Shown: one piece after another, positions 24,365-32,113 of the stretch | Layout: each line of letters opens with the position of its first letter | Numbering within the stretch: position 1 is the first letter of the stretch | Notes under the pieces: generated by a model | What the model saw: only the letters and a program-made list of their open reading frames with translations | Database searches by the model: none | Told to the model about the DNA's origin: nothing | Assembly (NCBI GenBank): GCA_900315635.1 | Contig: OMZV01000003.1 | Location: 51,784-115,783 of the forward strand | Origin: an uncultured Prevotella sp. | GTDB taxonomy: Bacteria > Bacteroidota > Bacteroidia > Bacteroidales > Bacteroidaceae | Reading direction: 5' to 3' | DNA length: 64,000 nt | Made by a program: the position numbers and the translations under genes

Positions 24365-27088
24365 TTACTTATCCTCAACGGCAGCCTGAGCAGCAGCCAG
24401 ACGTGCGATTGGCACACGGAATGGAGAGCAGCTTACGTAGTCGAGACCTGCACGATGGCAGAACTTAACTGATGAAGGCTCACCGCCGTGCTCACCGCAG
24501 ATACCGCACTTGATGTCAGGACGAGTCTGGTGACCCTTCTCAACAGCCATCTTGATGAGCTGACCAACACCCTCCTGGTCGAGAACCTGGAATGGGTCAA
24601 CGTCAAGAATCTTGTTCTTCAGATAGCTTGGCAGGAAGCTGTTAATATCATCACGGCTGTAACCGAATGTCATCTGAGTCAAGTCGTTGGTTCCGAAACT
24701 GAAGTACTCAGCATACTGAGCGATCTTGTCGGCTGTGAGGGCAGCGCGTGGGATCTCAATCATGGTACCAACCTTGAATGGAATCTCAACACCTTCCTCA
24801 GCGAAGACTTCCTTAGCAGCCTTGTTGATGATTTCCTTCTGAGCCTTTAGCTCCTTCCAAGTACCTACGAGAGGAACCATGATCTCAGGCTGTGGGTTCA
24901 GGCCCTGCTTCTTCAGTTCGATGGCAGCGCCGAGGATAGCCTTTGTCTGCATGGTTGTGATCTCCGGGAACTTGTTGCCCAGACGGCAGCCACGGAGACC
25001 CAGCATTGGGTTGTGCTCCTCAAGGCTGGCAACGCGCTCCTTAACCTTCTCAAGGCTAACGCCCATTTCCTCAGCCATGATCTTCTGACCCTTCTCATTA
25101 TGAGGTACGAACTCGTGGAGAGGTGGGTCAAGCAGACGGATGTTGACTGGCATACCGTCCATGCACTTCAGGATACCAACGAAGTCCTTCTTCTGCAGAG
25201 GCAGGAGCTTGGCAAGAGCCTTCTCGCGCTCCTCAGTAGTGTCGGCGAGAATCATCTCACGCATTGGCTTGATCTTCTCAGTGTCGAAGAACATGTGCTC
25301 TGTACGGCAGAGACCAACACCAACAGCACCGAAGCTCTTTGCAACCTCAGCATCGTGAGGAGTATCAGCGTTAGTGCGTACAACCAGCTTGGTGTACTTG
25401 TCGCAAAGCTTCATGAGCTCAGCGAAGTAACCAGAGATCTCAGCAGGACGTGTCTTAACCTCGCCCTCGTAAACCTGACCGGTTGAACCATTGATAGAAA
25501 TATAGTCGCCCTCGTGAAGAACCTTTCCGTGGATCTCAACGGTGCGCTTCTTATAGTCGACGTGGATGTTGCCTGCACCTGATACGCAACACTTACCCAT
25601 ACCACGGGCAACAACGGCAGCGTGAGAAGTCATACCGCCACGTGCTGTGAGGATACCCTCAGCGGCTGACATACCGGCGAGGTCCTCAGGAGAAGTCTCG
25701 ATACGAACCATGACAACCTTGTGACCGTCAGCGTGCCACTTAGCAGCATCGTCGGCGAAGAATACAATCTGACCGGTAGCAGCACCTGGAGATGCAGGAA
25801 GTCCGTGAGTCAGAGTCTTGGCGTTAGCCTGAGCCTCCTTATCGAATACCGGGTGGAGAAGCTCGTCGAGCTTGTTAGGCTCGCAACGCTCGATGGCGGT
25901 CTTCTCGTCGATCTGACCCTCCTTGAGCATATCCATAGCGATCTTAACCATTGCGGTACCTGTGCGCTTACCGTTACGAGTCTGAAGGAACCAGAGCTTG
26001 CCCTCCTGGACAGTGAACTCCATATCCTGCATATCGTGATAGTGGTCCTCAAGCTTCTGCTGGATCTCGTTCAGCTGCTTGTAAACCTCCGGCATCTCCT
26101 CCTCGAGTGAAGGATACTTGCTTGCACGCTCTTCCTCGCTGACGCCCTGGAGATTAGCCCAACGGCGAGAGCCTTCGAGAGTGATCTGCTGTGGAGTGCG
26201 GACACCTGATACAACGTCCTCACCCTGAGCGTTCTTAAGCCACTCACCGTTGAAGATGTTCTCACCGGTAGCAGCGTCACGGCTGAAGCAAACACCAGTA
26301 GCTGATGTGTCGCCCATGTTACCATAGACCATTGCCATGACTGAAACGGCTGTGCCCCAATCGTCAGGAATGCCGTTGAGCTTACGATAGAGGATGGCAC
26401 GCTTGTTCATCCAGCTGCCGAATACGGCGCAGATAGCACCCCAGAGCTGCTCTGTCGGATCTGTTGGGAAGTCAGCACCTGTCTGCTTCTTGATAGCCTC
26501 CTTGAAGAGCTTAACGAGCTGCTTGAGCTCATCAACATTCAGCTCATAGTCGAGCTTGATGCCGCGCTGGCTCTTAACCTGCTCGATGATAGCCTCGAAT
26601 GGGTCAACGTCGTCCTTGTTGACTGGCTTCATGCCGAGAACGACATCGCCGTACATCTGAACGAAACGGCGGTAGCTGTCCCAAGCGAAGTGTGGGTTGT
26701 TAGTCTTCTTGGCCAGACCCTCAACAACCTCGTCGTTAAGGCCGAGGTTCAGGATGGTGTCCATCATACCTGGCATGGAAGCGCGGGCACCTGAGCGTAC
26801 GGAGACGAGCAGTGGGTTGCTCGGATCACCGAACTTCTTTCCGATGGTGTCCTCAATAAGTTTCATGGATTTCTCGACATCGCCCTTCAGCAAGGCAACA
26901 ACGTCGTCTTTTCCCTTTTCATAGTACTCTGTACATACATCGGTAGTGATGGTGAATCCAGGAGGCACAGGAACGCCTACGAGATTCATCTCGGCAAGGT
27001 TAGCACCCTTACCGCCGAGCAGGTTACGCATGTCTGCTCTACCCTCGGCCTTTCCGTTACCGAAGGTGTAAACTCTCTTTTCGCTCAT
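24365..27088 (-). CDS. ppdK: Pyruvate, phosphate dikinase
   Basis: A 907-residue enzyme interconverting pyruvate + ATP + Pi and phosphoenolpyruvate + AMP + PPi. The N-terminal ATP-grasp domain starts LLGGKGANLAEM. The swivelling domain holds the phosphohistidine loop GGMTSHAAVVARG (His about 489). The C-terminal PEP/pyruvate barrel has the catalytic KCGICGEHGG (Cys about 864) and the SFGTNDLTQM block. It serves PPi-linked glycolysis or gluconeogenesis in anaerobes. It has its own promoter. Confidence 0.98.
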   Translation of the reverse strand: MSEKRVYTFGNGKAEGRADMRNLLGGKGANLAEMNLVGVPVPPGFTITTDVCTEYYEKGKDDVVALLKGDVEKSMKLIEDTIGKKFGDPSNPLLVSVRSGARASMPGMMDTILNLGLNDEVVEGLAKKTNNPHFAWDSYRRFVQMYGDVVLGMKPVNKDDVDPFEAIIEQVKSQRGIKLDYELNVDELKQLVKLFKEAIKKQTGADFPTDPTEQLWGAICAVFGSWMNKRAILYRKLNGIPDDWGTAVSVMAMVYGNMGDTSATGVCFSRDAATGENIFNGEWLKNAQGEDVVSGVRTPQQITLEGSRRWANLQGVSEEERASKYPSLEEEMPEVYKQLNEIQQKLEDHYHDMQDMEFTVQEGKLWFLQTRNGKRTGTAMVKIAMDMLKEGQIDEKTAIERCEPNKLDELLHPVFDKEAQANAKTLTHGLPASPGAATGQIVFFADDAAKWHADGHKVVMVRIETSPEDLAGMSAAEGILTARGGMTSHAAVVARGMGKCCVSGAGNIHVDYKKRTVEIHGKVLHEGDYISINGSTGQVYEGEVKTRPAEISGYFAELMKLCDKYTKLVVRTNADTPHDAEVAKSFGAVGVGLCRTEHMFFDTEKIKPMREMILADTTEEREKALAKLLPLQKKDFVGILKCMDGMPVNIRLLDPPLHEFVPHNEKGQKIMAEEMGVSLEKVKERVASLEEHNPMLGLRGCRLGNKFPEITTMQTKAILGAAIELKKQGLNPQPEIMVPLVGTWKELKAQKEIINKAAKEVFAEEGVEIPFKVGTMIEIPRAALTADKIAQYAEYFSFGTNDLTQMTFGYSRDDINSFLPSYLKNKILDVDPFQVLDQEGVGQLIKMAVEKGHQTRPDIKCGICGEHGGEPSSVKFCHRAGLDYVSCSPFRVPIARLAAAQAAVEDK

Positions 27089-27137
27089 AGTTGATATTTG
27101 AAAAAATACAAAATTATAATGCTTTATAAAATCAGTG

Positions 27138-27169
27138 CAAATTTACTATATTTTGCGCAAACACCCAAG
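27138..27169 (-). promoter_or_regulatory. Promoter of ppdK
   Basis: Minus-strand TAAATTTG (27138-27145) and CTTG (27166-27169), with a 20-bp gap. Confidence 0.65.
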
Positions 27170-27314
27170 GGTTGTGCAAAGTTTTTTTCCTCCTTAAACT
27201 TTTTTTTGAATGTTGGCGCAAACAAATGATTTGAATCAAGATTTCGTTCTTCCTTTTCACATTTATTAATATGTCTATTTGCTCAATAACTAGAGGATAA
27301 CCATTATTTTTACG

Positions 27315-27322
27315 TACCTTTG
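27315..27322 (+). promoter_or_regulatory. -7 box before the kinase-like gene
   Basis: TACCTTTG. No clear -33 box. An in-frame TTG at 27320 lies within this box, so the ATG at 27365 is the better start. Confidence 0.5.
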
Positions 27323-27364
27323 CAAACAGAATATGGTACAACCTATATAAAATTATGTGGAAAT

Positions 27365-27766
27365 ATGGGAAAGACATTATCCGACATCTCTTTGAGAAAC
27401 CATGCTCAAGACGTTATCTACGAGCACCTTATTCATAATATACTATTCCCGTTGACACGATATAATTTTATAGGTATAAGTGAAGATATTGATGGAGTGA
27501 GAATTATTTTACAACAGCAATACTTCTCACGGAAGTTTTCTAATCCCAGCCAAAAGGAAATTGATGATTATCTCATATATGGTTTGGGCTTAAGGTTAGA
27601 AAATAAATACTTTTATGCAAATGATTATGTAGCAATAACAGATGTTTCGGCAAATGGCGATAATGTGTTGAATGACAATGGAAAACTTTATTTCATTGAT
27701 CCAATAATTAAATTCAAGAAGCCGGCTGTTGAAACGTTGAATTATTATTACGACAAGATTAATTGA
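27365..27766 (+). CDS. Fragment of a polyvalent-type protein kinase domain
   Basis: 133 residues from ATG 27365. The pattern HNILFPLTRYNFIGISE, IILQQQYF and YVAITDVSANGDNVLN, ending YFIDPIIKFKKPA, fits the C-terminal half of the putative polyvalent protein kinase domain carried by phage and mobile-element proteins. DVSANGDNVL would hold the catalytic D..N and FIDP the metal-binding aspartate. The glycine loop and the ATP-binding lysine are missing, so it is probably inactive or a remnant with its own promoter. The assignment is from memory of the family. Confidence 0.5.
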   Translation: MGKTLSDISLRNHAQDVIYEHLIHNILFPLTRYNFIGISEDIDGVRIILQQQYFSRKFSNPSQKEIDDYLIYGLGLRLENKYFYANDYVAITDVSANGDNVLNDNGKLYFIDPIIKFKKPAVETLNYYYDKIN

Positions 27767-27772
27767 ATCCTA

Positions 27773-29239
27773 ATGAGTAGAAAACGCAAACCATTACCAC
27801 AATATGATAATGTGGAGATGGAGGCTGTGGCAGCCGAAGGTAAATGCATTGCACACGTCGACGAGCAAGTGGTGTTCGTTCCGTTTGTAGTGTCAGGCGA
27901 TGTTGTCGACCTTCAAGTAGTAAAGAAAAAGCACCGCTACTGCGAGGCACGTGTCGTGAGATTTATTAAGAAAAGTGACGTCCGCGTGGTGCCAAAGTGC
28001 GAGCATTTTGGCATCTGCGGAGGCTGTAAGTGGCAGAATCTGCCGTATGAGGAGCAGATTAAGGCTAAACAGAAGCAGGTTTTCGACCAGTTGTCACGTA
28101 TAGGAAAGGTGGAATTGCCCGAATTTCGCCCTATTCTCGGGTCGGTAAAGCAGTGGGAATACCGCAACAAACTGGAGTTTGGCTGCGCAAATAAGCGCTG
28201 GTACACCGCTGAAGAGCTCAAAAACATACCGGAAGATGCCGGTTTGGGCGAACCAGCGATAGGTTTTCACATCACCGGAGCCTTCGATAAGATATATCCT
28301 ATTAAGAAATGTTGGCTCATGGACGACCTCCATAACCGCATCCGCAATGATATTTACGACTATGCCGTGCGCACGGGAATGACATTCTATGACACCCGCG
28401 CTCAGCATGGACTGCTGCGCAACCTGATGTTCCGCAACTCCAACACCGGCGAGTGGATGCTGCTCATCCAGTTCCACTACGACGAGCCTGGTGATGAGCA
28501 GCGTGCCAAGGATCTTCTGGAGCATATCGCAACAACATTCCCTGAGATTACGAGCTTGATTTATGTTGACAATCAGAAGGGCAACGACACTATTGGCGAC
28601 CTTGAACTGACAACCTATAAAGGCACTGATTTCATCTATGAGACGATGGAGGATTTGAAGTTCAAGGTGGGTCCCAAGAGCTTCTATCAGACAAATACTG
28701 AGCAGGCTTATCATCTGTATAGCGTGGCTCGAGAATTTGCTTTAGATTCCCAAATTTACAACTCTAAATTATCTGATTATAATTCTGATAATAAGCCACT
28801 TATCTATGACCTTTATACTGGTACTGGAACTATAGCCAACTTTGTAGCCCGTTATGCCAGCAAAGTAATTGGAATAGAATATGTGCCTGAGGCAATTGAA
28901 GATGCAAAGGTTAATTCAAAGATTAATGGAATTGACAATACTGAATTCTTCGCAGGTGATATGAAGAATATTTTGACTGCTGAATTTATACAACAGCACG
29001 GACGCCCAGACATTATCATTACTGATCCGCCTCGTGCCGGTATGCACCCTGATGTAGTTAAGGTTATACTTAATGCCGCTCCCAAACGTATTGTTTACGT
29101 TAGTTGCAATCCGGCAACTCAGGCTCGAGACCTTACACTTCTAGACGCCGACTACCGTGTGGCTCAGGTTCAACCGGTTGATATGTTCCCTCATACCCCA
29201 CATGTGGAGAATGTTGTTCAGCTTATAAGACGTAAATAA
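27773..29239 (+). CDS. rlmD: 23S rRNA (uracil(1939)-C(5))-methyltransferase (RlmD/TrmA family)
   Basis: 488 residues. An N-terminal TRAM domain (about 10-70) is followed by Fe-S cysteines in CEHFGICGGC (76, 82, 85). The Rossmann methyltransferase domain has the motifs YDLYTGTGTIANF, TDPPRAGMHPDV (about 416-427), and VSCNPATQARDL with the catalytic Cys about 445. It makes 5-methyluridine in 23S rRNA. The exact target uridine (RlmD versus RlmCD) is inferred only. Confidence 0.93.
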   Translation: MSRKRKPLPQYDNVEMEAVAAEGKCIAHVDEQVVFVPFVVSGDVVDLQVVKKKHRYCEARVVRFIKKSDVRVVPKCEHFGICGGCKWQNLPYEEQIKAKQKQVFDQLSRIGKVELPEFRPILGSVKQWEYRNKLEFGCANKRWYTAEELKNIPEDAGLGEPAIGFHITGAFDKIYPIKKCWLMDDLHNRIRNDIYDYAVRTGMTFYDTRAQHGLLRNLMFRNSNTGEWMLLIQFHYDEPGDEQRAKDLLEHIATTFPEITSLIYVDNQKGNDTIGDLELTTYKGTDFIYETMEDLKFKVGPKSFYQTNTEQAYHLYSVAREFALDSQIYNSKLSDYNSDNKPLIYDLYTGTGTIANFVARYASKVIGIEYVPEAIEDAKVNSKINGIDNTEFFAGDMKNILTAEFIQQHGRPDIIITDPPRAGMHPDVVKVILNAAPKRIVYVSCNPATQARDLTLLDADYRVAQVQPVDMFPHTPHVENVVQLIRRK

Positions 29240-29313
29240 AAATTACCCTTATTTGAATAAAATGATATAGCTTTGTAACTGATTGATAAACAAATGGATT
29301 GTAAAACATGCCT

Positions 29314-29400
29314 TTTTACGTTCTAATTGAGTATCTTTTACGTTCTAATTGGGTATCTTTTGGGCTCTAATTGGGCGTCTTTTACAATGTATTTAATGAC
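29314..29400. repeat. 22-bp repeat family, copy cluster 2
   Basis: Three clear tandem units at 29314-29335, 29336-29357 and 29358-29379 (core TCTAATTGGGTATC), and a degenerate fourth. It lies between the converging rlmD and C69 dipeptidase genes. Confidence 0.85.
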
Positions 29401-29430
29401 CTCTTGCAACACGACTTAATATAACGTCAA

Positions 29431-29483
29431 AAAAAAGTCCATCAGACTTGCTGTGAATTACAGTATTGTCTGATGGACTTTTT
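29431..29483. terminator. Bidirectional intrinsic terminator
   Basis: Perfect 16-bp arms (AAAAAGTCCATCAGAC and its complement) with A/T runs on both sides serve rlmD and the opposing C69 gene. Confidence 0.85.
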
Positions 29484-29503
29484 GCTTCTTCTAATGAATT
29501 CGG

Positions 29504-30979
29504 TTATGCTCCGTGGAACATGTACTCCTTCTGAATGTCAACAGTTAAGTGTGTGAAGAGACGGTTCTCAAGGTCATGAGCAACCTCAAGAGCATGTGTC
29601 AGAGTGCGGTCGGAGAAGTCTTGCAGCAGATCATGAGCAGCCATTGGATGCCCGGACTTAATAAGACCTACATAATCGTCCTCCATCTCCTTCTGTCTCT
29701 GGTCGTTCTCCTGCTCAAGGTAAGCATAAGTTTCCTTGATTATAGGAGCATATTTATTATAGTTTACCATTCCAAGGCACATCACCTTACGGAAAGTCCA
29801 GTAAGCTGAGTCGTCGGAACAATTCTCGTCGCCCAAATAATAAGCCTCCGGGAACTTATGGATTCCCTGATACAACGGCAGGAATACTCCGAGGTCAGCC
29901 ATGCCGAGAGCTACGTATGTGAGGCAGCCAATTTCCTTAGGTAGCCATGGACGGTTCTGCAGAATGTGAGTCTGAGTCGTGCGGAAGATGCTTACAGGAC
30001 GATAAGGTTCCTTGCCGTTGTTGTGCAAATAAGGGTCATGATCTGTGCCATCGTAATGGAAACGGAATGCGCGGCGCAGGTCGGCAATGCTCAGCTTATG
30101 GTCAGCTTCTGCATATACAGGGAATGTGTTCTTGGTAACGTCGTTCTTGATGTCAGGTGAGAACAAGCCCTGAAGTCCCCATACACGAGGATAGTTATAA
30201 GTTGTATCGGCGATGTCGTCCTTTGAATAAGCCTCATGGAAGTCGAATTCTCCCTTCTTCGGATCATATAAACCATTCTTCTCGGCAAATTCAATAAGGT
30301 CGGCTGATGCCATGAAGTTGTCCTTGTCATTTGGATCGTAATGACGATAACGGCTTTGGTTGCCTGTAACGAAATACTTGTCGGCAGGCATGCGGCAAGC
30401 CAACCAACGGTGTCCGCCTGCATTTTCAAGATACCATGTCTCCTTGTCGTCAATGAATCCGATGCCAAAACCTTCGGCTGAGCCATACTTCTCGATAAGA
30501 GCTCCAAGTCGCTTTACTCCCTCACGGGCTGTCTTAATGTATGGGAGGACAATGTTGTAAGTGCAGCATTCTGACAGACCATCAGCAACATACGGGTCAG
30601 CCTTTAAAGCTTCAGATGAAGAGAATATAGTCTCTGTAGAGCTCTCGCCGACGCCTGCTGTGTTCCATCCTGCACTACCCCACTCGTTGTGGTATTGATA
30701 GTCAGGCATTCCTGTGTAGCCCAGTGCCTCTTTTGGCAGTGGACAATGGAATGGGCTGTCGGCAGCAACGAATTCCTCTGGACCATTGTTTGTGTCCTCA
30801 CGAACAATAAAGTTCTTAGTACGCAGTGCGTCGAAATCCTCCGAGCGTGCCAGAATCCTTGAACCGTCGGCAGTCTGTTTCTCGCCCACGATGATAGTTG
30901 TACACTCGGAGAGGTTCTTGCCTGCCCCATTAGTTACATTTTTCTTGAGATTTGTCTCGTTTTTGAGATTTGTACTCAT
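29504..30979 (-). CDS. C69 family dipeptidase, cytoplasmic form
   Basis: A 491-residue Ntn-hydrolase of the PepD/C69 family. The likely nucleophile is Cys26 in SECTTIIVGEKQTADGS. Conserved blocks include RSEDFDA, GWNTAGVGESSTETIFSS and GGHRWLACRMPADKYFVTGNQ. There is no signal peptide. The first 25 residues are polar (NLKNETNLKKN) and may be a propeptide removed to free the cysteine. It hydrolyses dipeptides in amino acid catabolism. A second, exported paralogue is encoded 6 kb away. Confidence 0.92.
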   Translation of the reverse strand: MSTNLKNETNLKKNVTNGAGKNLSECTTIIVGEKQTADGSRILARSEDFDALRTKNFIVREDTNNGPEEFVAADSPFHCPLPKEALGYTGMPDYQYHNEWGSAGWNTAGVGESSTETIFSSSEALKADPYVADGLSECCTYNIVLPYIKTAREGVKRLGALIEKYGSAEGFGIGFIDDKETWYLENAGGHRWLACRMPADKYFVTGNQSRYRHYDPNDKDNFMASADLIEFAEKNGLYDPKKGEFDFHEAYSKDDIADTTYNYPRVWGLQGLFSPDIKNDVTKNTFPVYAEADHKLSIADLRRAFRFHYDGTDHDPYLHNNGKEPYRPVSIFRTTQTHILQNRPWLPKEIGCLTYVALGMADLGVFLPLYQGIHKFPEAYYLGDENCSDDSAYWTFRKVMCLGMVNYNKYAPIIKETYAYLEQENDQRQKEMEDDYVGLIKSGHPMAAHDLLQDFSDRTLTHALEVAHDLENRLFTHLTVDIQKEYMFHGA

Positions 30980-31029
30980 AGCTATATGTGTTTTAATATT
31001 AAGTCCTAATGTATCAATTAATTGAATAA

Positions 31030-32085
31030 TTAGTCACTCTTTTTTGCGGAGTCCAATTCAACAATGGCGTTGTGAGCCATAGCCAGCATCTCCTCCTGAC
31101 CCGGATAGACGCTGACCGGAGCGAGGAAAGAAATGCGCCTCTTCAGTCGTTCGACGACATATTTGGAGTTTGCCATCCCGCCGGTTATTAGTATGGCGTC
31201 TACCTTACCATAAAGAACGGCAGCTTCGGCTACCAGATTCTTAGCCGTGTGGTAAATCATAGCGTCAACTATCAGCCGTGCATGTTCGTCACCTCCGTTG
31301 ATGCGTCGTTCTATTTCCTTCATGTCATTCGTGCCAAGATGTGCTTTCAGTCCACCTTTCCCGGCAATGCGGTTAAGTATTTCCTGCTCAGTATACTTAC
31401 CACTAAAGCAGAGCCTGACAAGCGATGCTGCCGGTAATGAGCCAGCTCGTTCCGGTGCGAATGGTCCTTCGCCATCCAATGCATTGTTCGCGTCAATGGC
31501 ACGTCCATGGTCGTGAGCTGCTATGGAAATACCGCCACCCAGATGGCATATAATAAGGTTGAGGTCTTCGTAACGTGTTCCGTGCTCGCTGGCATAATGC
31601 CGTGCTATTGCTTTCTGATTCAAAGCATGCCATATTGCTATTCGAGGCAAGTCGGGCAGTCCGCTGATATGGGCTTCCGGAAGCATTTCATCAACGCTTC
31701 CCGGGTCGGTTGTGAACGCCCTGCATGGTGGAACTCGCTGCGCTATATCATGGGCTAATGCACATCCGATGTCACAGGCATGAATATGCTCGGCATTCCT
31801 CGACTCCCTAATCATCTCTTCAGTTACCTCGTAAGAACCGCTGGGAACAGCTCTAGCCAGACTTCCACGACCAACAACGGCGTCAAGTTGCATGGGAATA
31901 TTATGTTTGTTGAGCTCGTCAATGACCAGTTGACGGCGGAAAGGCTCCTGTTCCCACACGTTGCTGAACTTAGCCAATTCTTCAGCTGAATGGTGGATGT
32001 CGCTTTCGAAGACTTGTTTTAAATCTTCGTATACGGCTATCTTGGTTGACGTTGAACCTGGGTTTATGACTAATATTCGGTGCAT
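31030..32085 (-). CDS. buk: Butyrate kinase
   Basis: A 351-residue acetokinase-family (ASKHA) enzyme. The ATPase blocks are NPGSTSTKIAVY (N-terminus), ICHLGGGISIAAHDHGR, and DAILITGGMANSKYVVERL. It transfers phosphate between butyryl phosphate (or branched-chain acyl phosphate) and ADP. No phosphotransbutyrylase gene is adjacent. It lies 28 bp downstream of the FAD/Fe-S oxidoreductase gene and 50 bp before the dipeptidase gene, suggesting one catabolic operon ending at the 29431-29483 terminator. Confidence 0.94.
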   Translation of the reverse strand: MHRILVINPGSTSTKIAVYEDLKQVFESDIHHSAEELAKFSNVWEQEPFRRQLVIDELNKHNIPMQLDAVVGRGSLARAVPSGSYEVTEEMIRESRNAEHIHACDIGCALAHDIAQRVPPCRAFTTDPGSVDEMLPEAHISGLPDLPRIAIWHALNQKAIARHYASEHGTRYEDLNLIICHLGGGISIAAHDHGRAIDANNALDGEGPFAPERAGSLPAASLVRLCFSGKYTEQEILNRIAGKGGLKAHLGTNDMKEIERRINGGDEHARLIVDAMIYHTAKNLVAEAAVLYGKVDAILITGGMANSKYVVERLKRRISFLAPVSVYPGQEEMLAMAHNAIVELDSAKKSD

Positions 32086-32113
32086 ATTATTTGCGAGTTT
32101 TGACGGTTATCGA

